Part shown: positions 6,693-14,609 of the stretch, one piece after another
Layout: the number at the start of each line of letters is the position of its first letter
Position numbering within the stretch: position 1 is the first letter of the stretch
DNA from: Sphingomicrobium sp.
GTDB lineage: Bacteria; Pseudomonadota; Alphaproteobacteria; Sphingomonadales; Sphingomonadaceae
Assembly: GCA_030447545.1 (NCBI GenBank)
Contig: JAUJOV010000004.1
Location: 1-64,000 of the forward strand
Reading direction: 5' to 3'
DNA: 64,000 bases
The notes under the pieces: generated by a model
What the model saw: the letters and a program-made list of their open reading frames with translations, nothing else
Database searches by the model: none
Told to the model about the DNA's origin: nothing
Made by a program: the position numbers and the translations under genes

Positions 6693-7148
6693 CTAGCTGT
6701 TGGACTCGAACCCGTGCTTGAGCTGGCTCACCTGGTCGTGCCCCGAACGGACTGACTGGTAGGCGCGCTCGACCACCGAGCGGGTTTCGCCGCTGAGGCG
6801 GCCGCTTTCGAGGACGGTTTCGTACTTGTTTTTGAGATAGTCCTCGCCGCGCTCGACCTCGTTGATGATGGCCTTGTCGTCGCCGCCGCTGATCGCGGCC
6901 TTGAGGTCCTCGAACCTTTGGTGCGCCTTGCCGAGGAAGGTGCCCGATTCTTCAGGATCGCCGCCGAGCCGTCGCACTTCGCTCCGCAGATCCTCGACCA
7001 CGCGCTGGCGCTCGTCGGCGCGCTCGCGGAAGATTTGGCGAAGCCGCTCATGCTTGATGTCGCTGGCCGAATTCTCGAAGCCCGTGATGCTGTCGATCGT
7101 CGTCTCGATCAGCTCGTTAAGCGCGCTGACCTGATCCTGGTTGTCCAT
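6693..7148 (-). CDS. PA2169 family four-helix-bundle protein (DUF2383)
   Basis: 151 residues from ATG 7148, with GGGAG upstream. The sequence is mostly amphipathic helix: LNELIETTIDSITGFENSA, an EEL/RR-rich second helix with FRERADERQRVVEDL, a third with HQRFEDLKAAISGGDDKAI, and a fourth with VERGEDYLKNKYETVLE. This is the arrangement of the PA2169 family, a ferritin-like bundle with conserved Glu and His residues of unknown function, often found with stress genes. It ends in a long hairpin terminator. It is divergent from the secreted RidA gene. A role in stress tolerance is inferred from family context only. Confidence 0.88.
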   Translation of the reverse strand: MDNQDQVSALNELIETTIDSITGFENSASDIKHERLRQIFRERADERQRVVEDLRSEVRRLGGDPEESGTFLGKAHQRFEDLKAAISGGDDKAIINEVERGEDYLKNKYETVLESGRLSGETRSVVERAYQSVRSGHDQVSQLKHGFESNS

Positions 7149-7291
7149 GCCTTTTACTCCCGTGTCGCGTTCCAACTGGGCCGATGAACGCGCGAGCGGG
7201 CAAGCCGATGCGCCGCCGAACCGTTTTTTGCGGCGCGAGGCGCGATTCGCTGCCATTCTGCCGAGCGGCAGCAGGGGCAGGGGGCGAGTCG

Positions 7292-7807
7292 ATGCTTCGG
7301 ATCATCATGGGTGTTGCGAGCATCGCGCTCGCGTCCGCGGCGGGCGCTGAGACGCAGGGCATCAAGCGCGTCGGCACGGGCCCGTTTCCGATCGCCGCCT
7401 CGGTCGAGGTGCCGCCGGGCAGTCGCCTGACCTACGTGAGCGGAACGGTGCCGGATGTGGCCGACCCAAACGCGCCCGAGCGCAGCGTGCAGCGGTTCGG
7501 CGATACGCAGGCGCAGACGCGTTCGGTGCTCGCCAAGATCGCGACTCAGCTGAGGCAGCATGGGCTCGGCATGGGCGACGTGGTGATGATGCGCGTGTTC
7601 CTGGTCGCGCCGCCCGGCACGGCGCAGATGGACTTCGCGGGGATGATGCGCGGCTACAGCGCCTTTTTCGGGACCAAGGAGCAGTCGAACAGGCCGGCGC
7701 GCTCGACCATGGAGGTCGCGGGGCTGGTCGATCCCGGCTGGCTGGTCGAGATCGAAGTCACGGCCGCGCGGGCGCCGGAAGCCGGAGCCGCGGCGAGCGG
7801 GAAATAG
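7292..7807 (+). CDS. Secreted RidA/YjgF family protein
   Basis: 171 residues from ATG 7292 with AGGGGG upstream. Residues 1-21 are a Sec signal peptide (MLRIIMGVASIALASAAGAE). The rest is a single RidA domain: SRLTYVSGTVPDV, a QTRSVLAKIATQLRQHGLGMGDVVMMRVFL core helix and strand, a GYSAFFG segment, and a NRPARSTMEVAGL segment containing the arginine that binds substrate carboxylates in RidA proteins. RidA enzymes hydrolyse reactive imines and enamines. The next gene, 25 bases on, is a Tat-exported FAD amine oxidase of the type that makes imines. Both products would be outside the cytoplasm, which suggests a two-step periplasmic amine or amino acid oxidation. Confidence 0.9.
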   Translation: MLRIIMGVASIALASAAGAETQGIKRVGTGPFPIAASVEVPPGSRLTYVSGTVPDVADPNAPERSVQRFGDTQAQTRSVLAKIATQLRQHGLGMGDVVMMRVFLVAPPGTAQMDFAGMMRGYSAFFGTKEQSNRPARSTMEVAGLVDPGWLVEIEVTAARAPEAGAAASGK

Positions 7808-7832
7808 CATCGTCTCGCAAGGGGGCAGCGCG

Positions 7833-9419
7833 ATGGGACTGACGAGACGCAACGTGCTCAGCCGGCTCGGCGCAATCGGTGGCGCGGGCCTCACTTATGC
7901 GGCGATGGAGGCGATCGGGCTTGCCGTGCCGACGCCGGCCAATGCCGAGAACTTCATGCTCGAGCCCGGCAGCGGCGCCGGCCGCTCGGTGGTGATCCTG
8001 GGCGCGGGCATCGCGGGGCTGGTCGCGGCCTTCGAGCTTCACCAGGCCGGCTACAAGGTCACCGTGCTCGAGGCGCGCGAGCGGGTCGGGGGCCGCGTGT
8101 GGACGATCCGCGGCGGCGATCCGATCGTGCACTTCGGCCGGCCCGTGCAGCGCGCGCAGTTCGATCCTGGCCTCTACTTCAATGCGGGCGCCGCGCGAAT
8201 CCCGGCGACCCACCGAATCATCCTCGCCTATGCGCGGCGCCTTGGCGTTCGGCTCGAGACGTTCGTCAACGTCAACCGGAGCGTGGGCTGGGACTTCGCG
8301 GGCAAGGTCCAGCCCGAGCGGCGCATGGTCAACGACATGCGCGGCGAGATCGCCGAGCTGCTCGCCAAGGCGATCGATGCTCATGCGCTCGACCAGGAGA
8401 TGCCCAAGGCCGAGCTCGACCTGTTTCGCATGTTTCTGGCGCCCTATGCCTCCCTCGATCGCAAGGGCAAGTACCAGCCGGACGGGCGGTCGGGCTATGC
8501 CGTCGCGGGCGGCGGCTACGCCAGGGCGCCGGTGCCGCTTGGGCGGCTCAGCCGCAAGGAGCTGCTGCCGGGCCCGGCGCTCATCCTGCCCTATCTGTTC
8601 GAACATATCTGGGACATGCAGGCGACGATGCTCCAGCCGGTCGGCGGAATGGACCGGATCCCGCTGGCGCTCTACGAGCAGGTGAAGCCGTTGGTGCGGC
8701 TGCGCTCGCCTGTCACCGCGATCCGCCGGGTCGGCGAGCGGGTGCGGATCGAGCACGGGCCCGGAGCGGCGGCGACGCAAGCCGATTATTGCATCTGCAC
8801 CCTGCCGATGCCGATTTTGGCCCGAATCGCGAGCGACTTTTCGCCGGCCAAGAAGAAGGCGTTCGGGGCCGCCCATTATTTGCCATCGGTCAAGGTGGCG
8901 TTCGAGGCGCGCCGCTTCTGGGAGCGCGAGGACGATATCTACGGCGGCCTCGCGTGGACCGACCGTGCGAACGAGAACGTCATCTACCCATCGGAGAGCT
9001 TCAACGCCGACAAAGGCGTGCTGGTCGCCGCCTATGCCGCCGGCTGGACCAACCGTGACAATCCGCAGAAATTCGCGGCGATGAGCCACGAGGAGCGGCT
9101 GCGCATCTGCCGCGAGTCGATCGAGGCGCTTCACCCGGGCAAGTCTCGGCTGCTGAGCAAGGGCGTCACCGTCGGCTGGGGGCAGGTGCCCTGGTCGGAG
9201 GGCGTCGGCGCGATCTGGCCCGGCGGACCGATGGACCCGCAGCGGCGCGGTGCGGACTATGCCGAGCTGCTACGACCTGAGGGCCCGATCCTGTTCGCCG
9301 GCGAGCACCTCAGCTACCACGGCACCTGGCAGGAGGGCGCGGCGATGTCGGCGCACGAGGCGCTGAAGCTCCTCGCCTCGATGGCTGCGGCGAGGGCTGG
9401 AAAGGCGGCCGCCGCCTAG
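7833..9419 (+). CDS. FAD-dependent amine oxidase, Tat-exported
   Basis: 528 residues. The N-terminus has a twin-arginine signal (TRRNVLSRLG, hydrophobic core, PTPANA). The FAD-binding Rossmann motif GAGIAGLVAAFELHQAGY is at about 57-74, followed by the glutamate-containing LEARERVGGRVWT that contacts ribose. The C-terminus holds the second FAD contact, LFAGEHLSYHGTWQEGAAMSA, typical of flavin monoamine oxidases and L-amino acid oxidases. It oxidises an amine to an imine with release of hydrogen peroxide; the substrate is unknown. It is downstream of the secreted RidA gene and probably co-transcribed with it. The length is normal for the family. Confidence 0.9.
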   Translation: MGLTRRNVLSRLGAIGGAGLTYAAMEAIGLAVPTPANAENFMLEPGSGAGRSVVILGAGIAGLVAAFELHQAGYKVTVLEARERVGGRVWTIRGGDPIVHFGRPVQRAQFDPGLYFNAGAARIPATHRIILAYARRLGVRLETFVNVNRSVGWDFAGKVQPERRMVNDMRGEIAELLAKAIDAHALDQEMPKAELDLFRMFLAPYASLDRKGKYQPDGRSGYAVAGGGYARAPVPLGRLSRKELLPGPALILPYLFEHIWDMQATMLQPVGGMDRIPLALYEQVKPLVRLRSPVTAIRRVGERVRIEHGPGAAATQADYCICTLPMPILARIASDFSPAKKKAFGAAHYLPSVKVAFEARRFWEREDDIYGGLAWTDRANENVIYPSESFNADKGVLVAAYAAGWTNRDNPQKFAAMSHEERLRICRESIEALHPGKSRLLSKGVTVGWGQVPWSEGVGAIWPGGPMDPQRRGADYAELLRPEGPILFAGEHLSYHGTWQEGAAMSAHEALKLLASMAAARAGKAAAA

Positions 9420-9456
9420 ATAGGCTGCGGCTGTCCGGTTGCACTGGGGAGTGCAC

Positions 9457-10293
9457 ATGTTTGCCCGATTGCTCATGTTTTCGGCCATTGCGCGGTCGGC
9501 CGCCGCTCCGGCTGCGGAGCCGCGGCAGCCGACCGGACAGTGGGTTGCGGATTTCGACGTGTCGCAGTGCATCGCCTACCGCAATTACGGGACGGAGGAA
9601 GATCCGCTCTACCTGGTGCTGAAGGCGCCGCCGCTGGGTTCGGCAATGCAGCTGGTAGTCATGCGCAAGGGCGGGTACATGGCTGCCCATCAGGCCGACG
9701 TGGCGATCACGTTCGACGGCCATCCGCCGTTCCGAACGACAATTCTCGGGTTCAAGCCGCACACGGGCAAATACCGCAGCTACCTGATCAATCTCCCGCC
9801 CGCCGCCTTCGCGCCGTTCCGCTCGGCCAGGAGCCTGGCCATCGAGGGGGCGGGGTCTGCTCACCGAGCGGTTCGCTTTGAGAAGCACGGCCCAGTTGAT
9901 GCAGATCGTGGAACAATGCGTTCGCCAGCTACGGCAGGAATGGAACATCGGCGATACGCTTCCCGAAACCTGGCGAGAGGGGCCAGCCGCCCCCAACCCG
10001 CGGCTCAGGAACCCGCGAAAGGCAACATCAGGAGCCTGTTCAACGGCGACGATTACCCGGGCGTCGCTCTGTCGGATGGGCACGAGGGCACCACTACAGC
10101 CGCAGTGCTGATCGACGAGCAAGGGCGGGTCGCGGACTGCACGGTCGTGGAAACCAGCGGAGTGGCGGTGCTGGACGCGCAAACCTGCGCGGTCATGAAG
10201 GAGCGCGCCCGTTTCAAGCCCGCGGTCGGCCTCGACGGCAGGCCCGCGAAAGACGGCCACCTTCAGAGGATAAGCTGGCGGCTCTACTTGTAG
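9457..10293 (+). CDS. Exported TonB-like protein, paralogue 1
   Basis: 278 residues from ATG 9457 with GGGGA upstream. The signal peptide is followed by PTGQWVADFD and a Cys-containing segment. The C-terminal 90 residues form a TonB-like domain: AAVLIDEQGRVADCTVVETSG, LDAQTCAVMKERARFKPAV, a final WRLYL. The reading frame is continuous, but between about 9850 and 9995 a different frame reads better: it gives LLTERFALRSTAQLMQ followed by VRQLRQEWNIG, matching the layout of paralogue 2. Two compensating indels are therefore likely. It lacks the N-terminal transmembrane anchor and proline-rich region of true TonB, so energy transduction is doubtful. It lies in tandem with paralogue 2. Confidence 0.7.
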   Translation: MFARLLMFSAIARSAAAPAAEPRQPTGQWVADFDVSQCIAYRNYGTEEDPLYLVLKAPPLGSAMQLVVMRKGGYMAAHQADVAITFDGHPPFRTTILGFKPHTGKYRSYLINLPPAAFAPFRSARSLAIEGAGSAHRAVRFEKHGPVDADRGTMRSPATAGMEHRRYASRNLARGASRPQPAAQEPAKGNIRSLFNGDDYPGVALSDGHEGTTTAAVLIDEQGRVADCTVVETSGVAVLDAQTCAVMKERARFKPAVGLDGRPAKDGHLQRISWRLYL

Positions 10294-10298
10294 AGCCC

Positions 10299-10341
10299 TA
10301 GCTCCCGACGCCGGGCAGGTGCTGCGCGGTCGGCGACCAGC
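10299..10341. repeat. Duplicated 3' end of the neighbouring membrane-protein gene
   Basis: About 40 bases starting CCTAGCTCCCGACGCC match 11274-11316, the end of the minus-strand membrane gene, with only a few differences. On the minus strand the fragment reads SPTAQHLPGVGS and stop, against APIAQHLPGVGS in the intact gene. It lies just after paralogue 1 exactly as the intact gene end lies after paralogue 2. Confidence 0.75.
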
Positions 10342-10457
10342 GGATTACATGGCGCCCTGGAGCAGTGCCGCGGCCGCGGCAGCGGCCGAGAAGGCTAGCA
10401 CCGCGGGTGCAGCCCGATTAGGCTCTGGCTCTCGGCAGCTGCTGGAGGATTGATCTC

Positions 10458-11271
10458 GTGTCACGCGTCATGCTGCTCGCTGCTGCACTCGCGGCTGCCT
10501 CGCCGACAGCCGCACAGCCGAGGAGCGCTCGACTTCTTCCGGATCAGTGGGTGGTCGGCCATGACGCTGGCCTGTGCGTGCTCCAGAGGCGCTACGGCAG
10601 GAAACGGGACCGACAACCCTCTCGTTCAGGCCCGTTCCGATGAGCGACGATGTGACCGTGCTCATATTCGAAACGAGCACTCGTGCCGCATATTCTCCCT
10701 TCCGAGGCCAGATTGGCTTCGGCACTGCCGAACCGCCCGTGACAGCGAGGTTTTTCGGGCGGCAGATGAAGTCAGGCGACGTGGTGAGGCACGCGACGCA
10801 ACTGGGGCGGCACGACCTCCAGCGGGCAGCGCGAAGCGGCATCATCTCGTTCAAGGCGTCGTCGATGCTCAATCAGACGTTCGCTACGCCAGGGCTTGCC
10901 CGAGCGCTGCTCGCACTCGACCACTGCGTCGCAGACCTCCTCGTGGCCTGGGGGTCTCGCGCGAACGGCAAGCGCAACTCGGCCAATTCCCCGAGCAGTT
11001 GATGCCGGTGCAGCAGTTGGTCTCGTCGCGCGATTACCCGCTGGATGTGGTAGCGCGCCGGGCAAGCGGCCGAAGCTTGGCGGTCGTCCGGCTCGACGCC
11101 CAGGGACGTCCAAGCGACTGCAGGATTGTCCACTCCAGCGGCACCAAGTCGCTGGACGACGCCTCCTGCATGGTAATGCTGCGCGCGCGTTTCAGGCCCG
11201 CTCGAGACAAGGCCGGCCGGCTGATGGAGAGCGTTTTCCCGCTTCAGCTCTCCTGGAGAATAATGGGTTAG
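10458..11271 (+). CDS. Exported TonB-like protein, paralogue 2 (frameshifted)
   Basis: The start is GTG 10458 with GGAGG upstream, giving a signal peptide (VMLLAAALAAASPTAA) and the same LPDQWVVGHD opening as paralogue 1. After about residue 45 the frame must shift near 10595. The middle part, with VTVLIFETSTRAAYSPF and ALLALDHCVADLLVAWG, runs to about 10955. A second shift then enters the C-terminal TonB-like domain: SLAVVRLDAQGRPSDCRIVHSSG, LDDASCMVMLRARFRPA, LSWRIMG. Two indels thus interrupt a gene of about 270 codons. Given the error pattern elsewhere, these may be sequence errors. The function is unknown. Confidence 0.65.
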
Positions 11272-11275
11272 CCGC

Positions 11276-12026
11276 CTAGCTCCCGACGCCCGGCAGGTGC
11301 TGCGCGATCGGCGCCCAGCTGCCCGTGGCGATCAGAACGACGGGGACAATTATCGAGAGGGCATAGACTCCAAAGCCCGTCCATGTCGCGCGATGCACCC
11401 GGCCCTGGCTGCGCCTGTCCCAGATGAACAGCGGCACGAAGAAAAACAGGGTCGCAAGCATCTGGATGCTGAAAAGCAGGGATGCTGGGCGGAGCCGTCG
11501 GCACGCGTCCGAACGAGGGTCCGGCGACGACGACCAGCGCTGCCGCGAGCATCACGCGCTTGTGCCACTGCGGCTCCTTGCGGCGCCTCCAGCCCTGCCA
11601 GACGAGGTAGGCGAATGCCGGTATCGCGGCGAGCGGCAAGGCGGTCCAGTCGAGCGGGGTGGTGAACGGGGGCTGGTTCGCCCGTGCTACCTGCCAGACC
11701 CCGATCAGGTACATCGACGGGAGCATCGCGATCGCCAGGAACATCGACGCTTTGCCCAGCCTGATGTGGAGGTCGCGGCGGCCGGCGGCGACGAGCTGGG
11801 TCTGGGCGAAGAACACCAGCATCCACAAGGTGAACAGCAGGCCGTGCAGGAGGACCGACGGCGGCAGCGTCGGGTTCGGTCGCGGGAATGGCGGGACGAT
11901 GTCGCGCAGGAAGAAGCTCGGCGCGAAGCCGACGAACATCAGCACGAGCATGAAGATGGACATGCGCGAGTAGAAGCGCCGCTCGCGCGTGCGCATGTCG
12001 ATTCCGGCCGAAGCGATGGTGGCCAT
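11276..12026 (-). CDS. Multi-pass membrane protein, DUF2306-like (one frameshift)
   Basis: The start ATG 12026 is preceded by GGGGGAGG. About 250 residues with seven hydrophobic helices, including FMLVLMFVGFAPSFF, LLHGLLFTLWMLVFFAQT, MFLAIAMLPSMYLIGVW, IPAFAYLVWQGW and, after a frameshift near 11490, FSIQMLATLFFFVPLFI and YALSIIVPVVLIATG. His in LLHGLLFT and the HIRLGK segment are features of small heme- or quinone-like membrane proteins, but no firm family can be named; the overall pattern is DUF2306-like. It ends immediately beside the stop of the convergent TonB-like gene. A copy of its last codons survives at 10299-10341. Confidence 0.68.
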
Positions 12027-12137
12027 GAGTCCTCCCCCAAGGATTGGCTGAACAGCGCAGCGTAGCGTCGAATGCGGCTGGTGCAAAGCTCGCGCGATGG
12101 CGCTAACAGCGCGCCGGATCCGGCAAAGGAGGCGCGG

Positions 12138-12212
12138 ATGCGCGCAGTTGGGACTTTCCTGGCGAGGGGCGAAACCGACGGCTTCATCTTCCGCTTGAGG
12201 AAGCCGCGGTGA
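12138..12212 (+). CDS. 24-residue leader ORF overlapping the symporter start
   Basis: The frame opens at ATG 12138, preceded by AAAGGAGG at ideal spacing, the best ribosome binding site in this area. It encodes 24 mostly basic and hydrophobic residues (starting MRAVGTFLARG) and stops at TGA 12210-12212. That stop overlaps the GTG start of the symporter (GTGA). This geometry suggests translational coupling. No run of one amino acid indicates attenuation. It may be a leader peptide; alternatively it is a chance frame. Confidence 0.4.
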   Translation: MRAVGTFLARGETDGFIFRLRKPR

Positions 12213-13519
12213 CAGGGGCGACGGGCGATACCGCCGAAGCCGCGGCGGCACGGCCGGTCGGGGGCTCGCGCGCGTGGCTGGTGCTGGCGGCGCTGGTCGC
12301 CGGGCTTCTCGCCGGAGCGCTGGCGCGGGGGCTGAGCGAGCCCGTTCGTGAATCCGCGCTCCAGGTCTCCGGCCTGGTCGGCGGGCTGTGGCTGGACGCG
12401 CTCAAGATGGTCGTCATCCCGCTGATCGTCTCGCTGCTGGTGGTCGGCATCGCTAAGGGCGCGCAGGCCGCGCGCTCGGGCCGCGTCGCTGCTCGTTCAA
12501 TCGCCTGGTTCGCGGCCGTATACGTCTGCTCCGCAGTGCTTGGCGTGCTTGCGATGCCGCTTCTGCTCGGCCTGTTCCCGCTGCCGACGGCCGCCGCCGA
12601 CGCGCTTCGTGCGGGGCTTGCGGGCATCGATCCCGAGGCGGTTGCGGCGTCGGTTCCCGAGGCAGGCGATTTCTTCCGCTCGATCGTTCCCGACAATGTG
12701 GTGGGCGCCGCGGCCGAGGGCTCGGTCCTTCCGCTGGTCTTCTTCACCTTGCTGTTCGGGATCGCTGCGACGCGCATCGACGAGCGGCGCCGCCTGAGCC
12801 TCGTCACGTTCTTCGAGGGCATTGCCGACGCTTTGCTGGTGGTGATCGGCTGGGTGCTGTGGATCGCGCCGCTCGGAGTGTTCGCGCTGGCGTTCACGCT
12901 GGGCGCGGGCGCCGGGACGGCGGCGCTCGGCGCCGTCGTGCACTACGTCCTGCTGGTGTCGGCGCTCGGCCTGGTGATGATGCTCGCCGGCTATGTGATC
13001 GCGGTCACCGCCGGCGGGCCTCCTCCGGGCGGCTTCGCCAAGGCCATGATCGCTCCGCAGGCGGTCGCAATCTCGACTCAGTCGTCGCTCGCCTCGCTTC
13101 CGGCGATGCTTGCGTCAGCGCGAATCCTGCGCATCACGCCGCGCGTCGCCGACGTGACCCTGCCGCTCTCGGTCGCGCTGTTCCGCGCCACGGGCCCGGC
13201 GATGAACATCGGCGTCGCCTTTTACGTCGGCCACTGGCTGGGGCTGGAGCCGAGCTTCGCGCAGCTCGCCGCCGCGACGGCCGTCGCGGCGGTCGCCAGC
13301 ATCGGGTCGCCGAGCCTTCCGGGACAGATCAGCTTCCTCACCGCGATCGCGCCGATCGCAATGGCGATGGGCGTGCCGATCGCTCCGCTCGCAATCCTCG
13401 TTGCGGTCGAGAACATCCCGGACATCATGCGAACCGTCGGCAATGTGACGCTCGATGTCGCAGTGACGAGCGCGGTCGATCGAAGCGAGTCGCGCTCCAT
13501 CCCCGAGGAACAGGCCTGA
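12209..13519 (+). CDS. Dicarboxylate/amino acid:cation symporter (DAACS family)
   Basis: 436 residues from GTG 12209 (GAGGAAG upstream). An inner-membrane sodium- or proton-coupled carrier for acidic amino acids or C4-dicarboxylates. Eight hydrophobic helices are visible, with family landmarks: LKMVVIPLIVSLLVVG in TM2, the serine-rich hairpin STQSSLASLPAM, and FRATGPAMNIGVAFYVG corresponding to the NMDGT region of GltPh-type transporters. The canonical NMDGT Asp and Thr are replaced by GPAMNIG, so the substrate specificity may differ from glutamate/aspartate. Its start overlaps the stop of a short leader ORF. The next two genes are unrelated. Confidence 0.88.
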   Translation: MTGATGDTAEAAAARPVGGSRAWLVLAALVAGLLAGALARGLSEPVRESALQVSGLVGGLWLDALKMVVIPLIVSLLVVGIAKGAQAARSGRVAARSIAWFAAVYVCSAVLGVLAMPLLLGLFPLPTAAADALRAGLAGIDPEAVAASVPEAGDFFRSIVPDNVVGAAAEGSVLPLVFFTLLFGIAATRIDERRRLSLVTFFEGIADALLVVIGWVLWIAPLGVFALAFTLGAGAGTAALGAVVHYVLLVSALGLVMMLAGYVIAVTAGGPPPGGFAKAMIAPQAVAISTQSSLASLPAMLASARILRITPRVADVTLPLSVALFRATGPAMNIGVAFYVGHWLGLEPSFAQLAAATAVAAVASIGSPSLPGQISFLTAIAPIAMAMGVPIAPLAILVAVENIPDIMRTVGNVTLDVAVTSAVDRSESRSIPEEQA

Positions 13520-13709
13520 CCGTTCGTCGGATCGCCGCCGCACGAACGCACTTCGTCGATGGAGACGTCCCGCCGCCGACAGCCCGAGTGCGCTGGTCGA
13601 CCAGCCGGCGACGCTCCGGCCGCTTCAGCCTAGTCCGATCAGGCGCTGCGGCGGCCGCTTAGCACTGCCCTCGCGAAGACGCCGCACCGCAAGAAAGGGA
13701 GCAAGACTC

Positions 13710-13811
13710 ATGAAGTTCCTCATCCTCGTGATGGCCGCCGTGACCTCGAGCATGCTCGTCCTGCCGACCCTCGGCCAGGCCGAGGACAGCGCCGTCGAGT
13801 TGATTGCCTGA
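13710..13811 (+). CDS. Short exported peptide (33 residues)
   Basis: ATG 13710 follows AAAGGGAG. The peptide starts MKFLILVMAAVTSSMLVLP and continues TLGQAEDSAVELIA, so nearly the whole product is a plausible signal peptide ending at GQA, leaving nine residues. It could be a true small secreted peptide or the 5' remnant of a longer exported protein. It stops 16 bases before the end of the convergent response regulator gene. Function unknown. Confidence 0.4.
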   Translation: MKFLILVMAAVTSSMLVLPTLGQAEDSAVELIA

Positions 13812-13827
13812 TTGCGAGACGGCGGGA

Positions 13828-14609
13828 TCAGCGCCGTGCGATCTCCCGCACCTTGTCGGTGTAGAGGCGGCCGACCGGCTGCTCGGTGCCGTCGGCAAGC
13901 CGCGCAATCCACCGGCCGGACGAGTTGCGCGTGAAACCGGCGATGAAGTCCTTGCGCACGATCGCCGAGCGGTGGAGGCGAACGAACAGCTCCGGGTCGA
14001 GGCCTTCCTCGAGCGCGTTCATCGAATGGTGGATCAGCCAGCTCCTGCGGCCGACGTGCAGGCGCATATAGTCGCGCTCGGCCGAGACCCGGTCGACGTC
14101 GCGCGCGGCGATCCGCACGAGCCCGGACAGGTCGGATGCCCAGAATTCCTCGAGGTGCGGCGAGGTCAGCGCGCGTGCAGTGGGCGCGCGCTCGCGCCCA
14201 GATGGTCGCGCGCGCTCGAGCGCCCGGCCGAGCTGCTGCGATGGTCGCGCGCGCGCTCGAGCGCCCGGCCGAGCCGCTGCGGCGTGACCGGCTTCATCAG
14301 ATAGTCGACCGCCTCCACCTCGAACGCGGCGACGGCGAACTGGTCGAAGGCGGTGACGAACACGATGGCCGGCGTCGGCTCGCGCGCCGCAAGCTCGCGG
14401 GCGACGTCGATGCCGTCGAGCCCGGGCATTTCGATGTCGAGCAAAAGCAGGTCCGGCGAGAGCGCCTCGGTCATTCGGACCGCGCCTTCGCCGTCGCTCG
14501 CCGTGCCGACCAGGTCGACGCCCTGGCATTGCGCGAGCAGCAGCTGCAGCCGTTCGGCCGCGAGCGGCTCGTCCTCGGCGATCAGCAGCTTGAGCGGCTG
14601 CTCATCCAT
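13828..14609 (-). CDS. LytTR-family response regulator (frameshift at a tandem duplication)
   Basis: Starts at ATG 14609. Residues 1-125 are a receiver domain: Asp pair in LLIAEDEPLAA, phosphoacceptor in LLLLDIEMPG, Thr in VFVTAFD, Lys in YLMKPVTP. The second part, in another frame, is a LytTR DNA-binding domain: RDYMRLHVG, LEEGLDPELFVRLHRSAIV and IARLADGTEQPVGR. The frame is lost inside a 39/41-bp tandem duplication (14201-14280), where one copy has one extra CG. Removing that CG opens the frame fully, with the 13-residue linker unit LGRALERARPS repeated. The start codon overlaps the end of the upstream histidine kinase gene (ATGGATGA), so the two are coupled. It controls gene expression in response to the kinase. 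Confidence 0.85.
14201..14280. repeat. 39/41-bp tandem duplication inside the response regulator gene
   Basis: Units 14201-14239 and 14240-14280 both begin GATGGTCGCGCGCG and end CCGAGCYGCTGC. They differ by one CG dinucleotide in the CG run and one C/T change. Confidence 0.85.

Noticed and set aside
7758..9134. Minus-strand frame of about 460 codons
   Set aside because: Antisense to the Tat-exported amine oxidase with intact FAD motifs.
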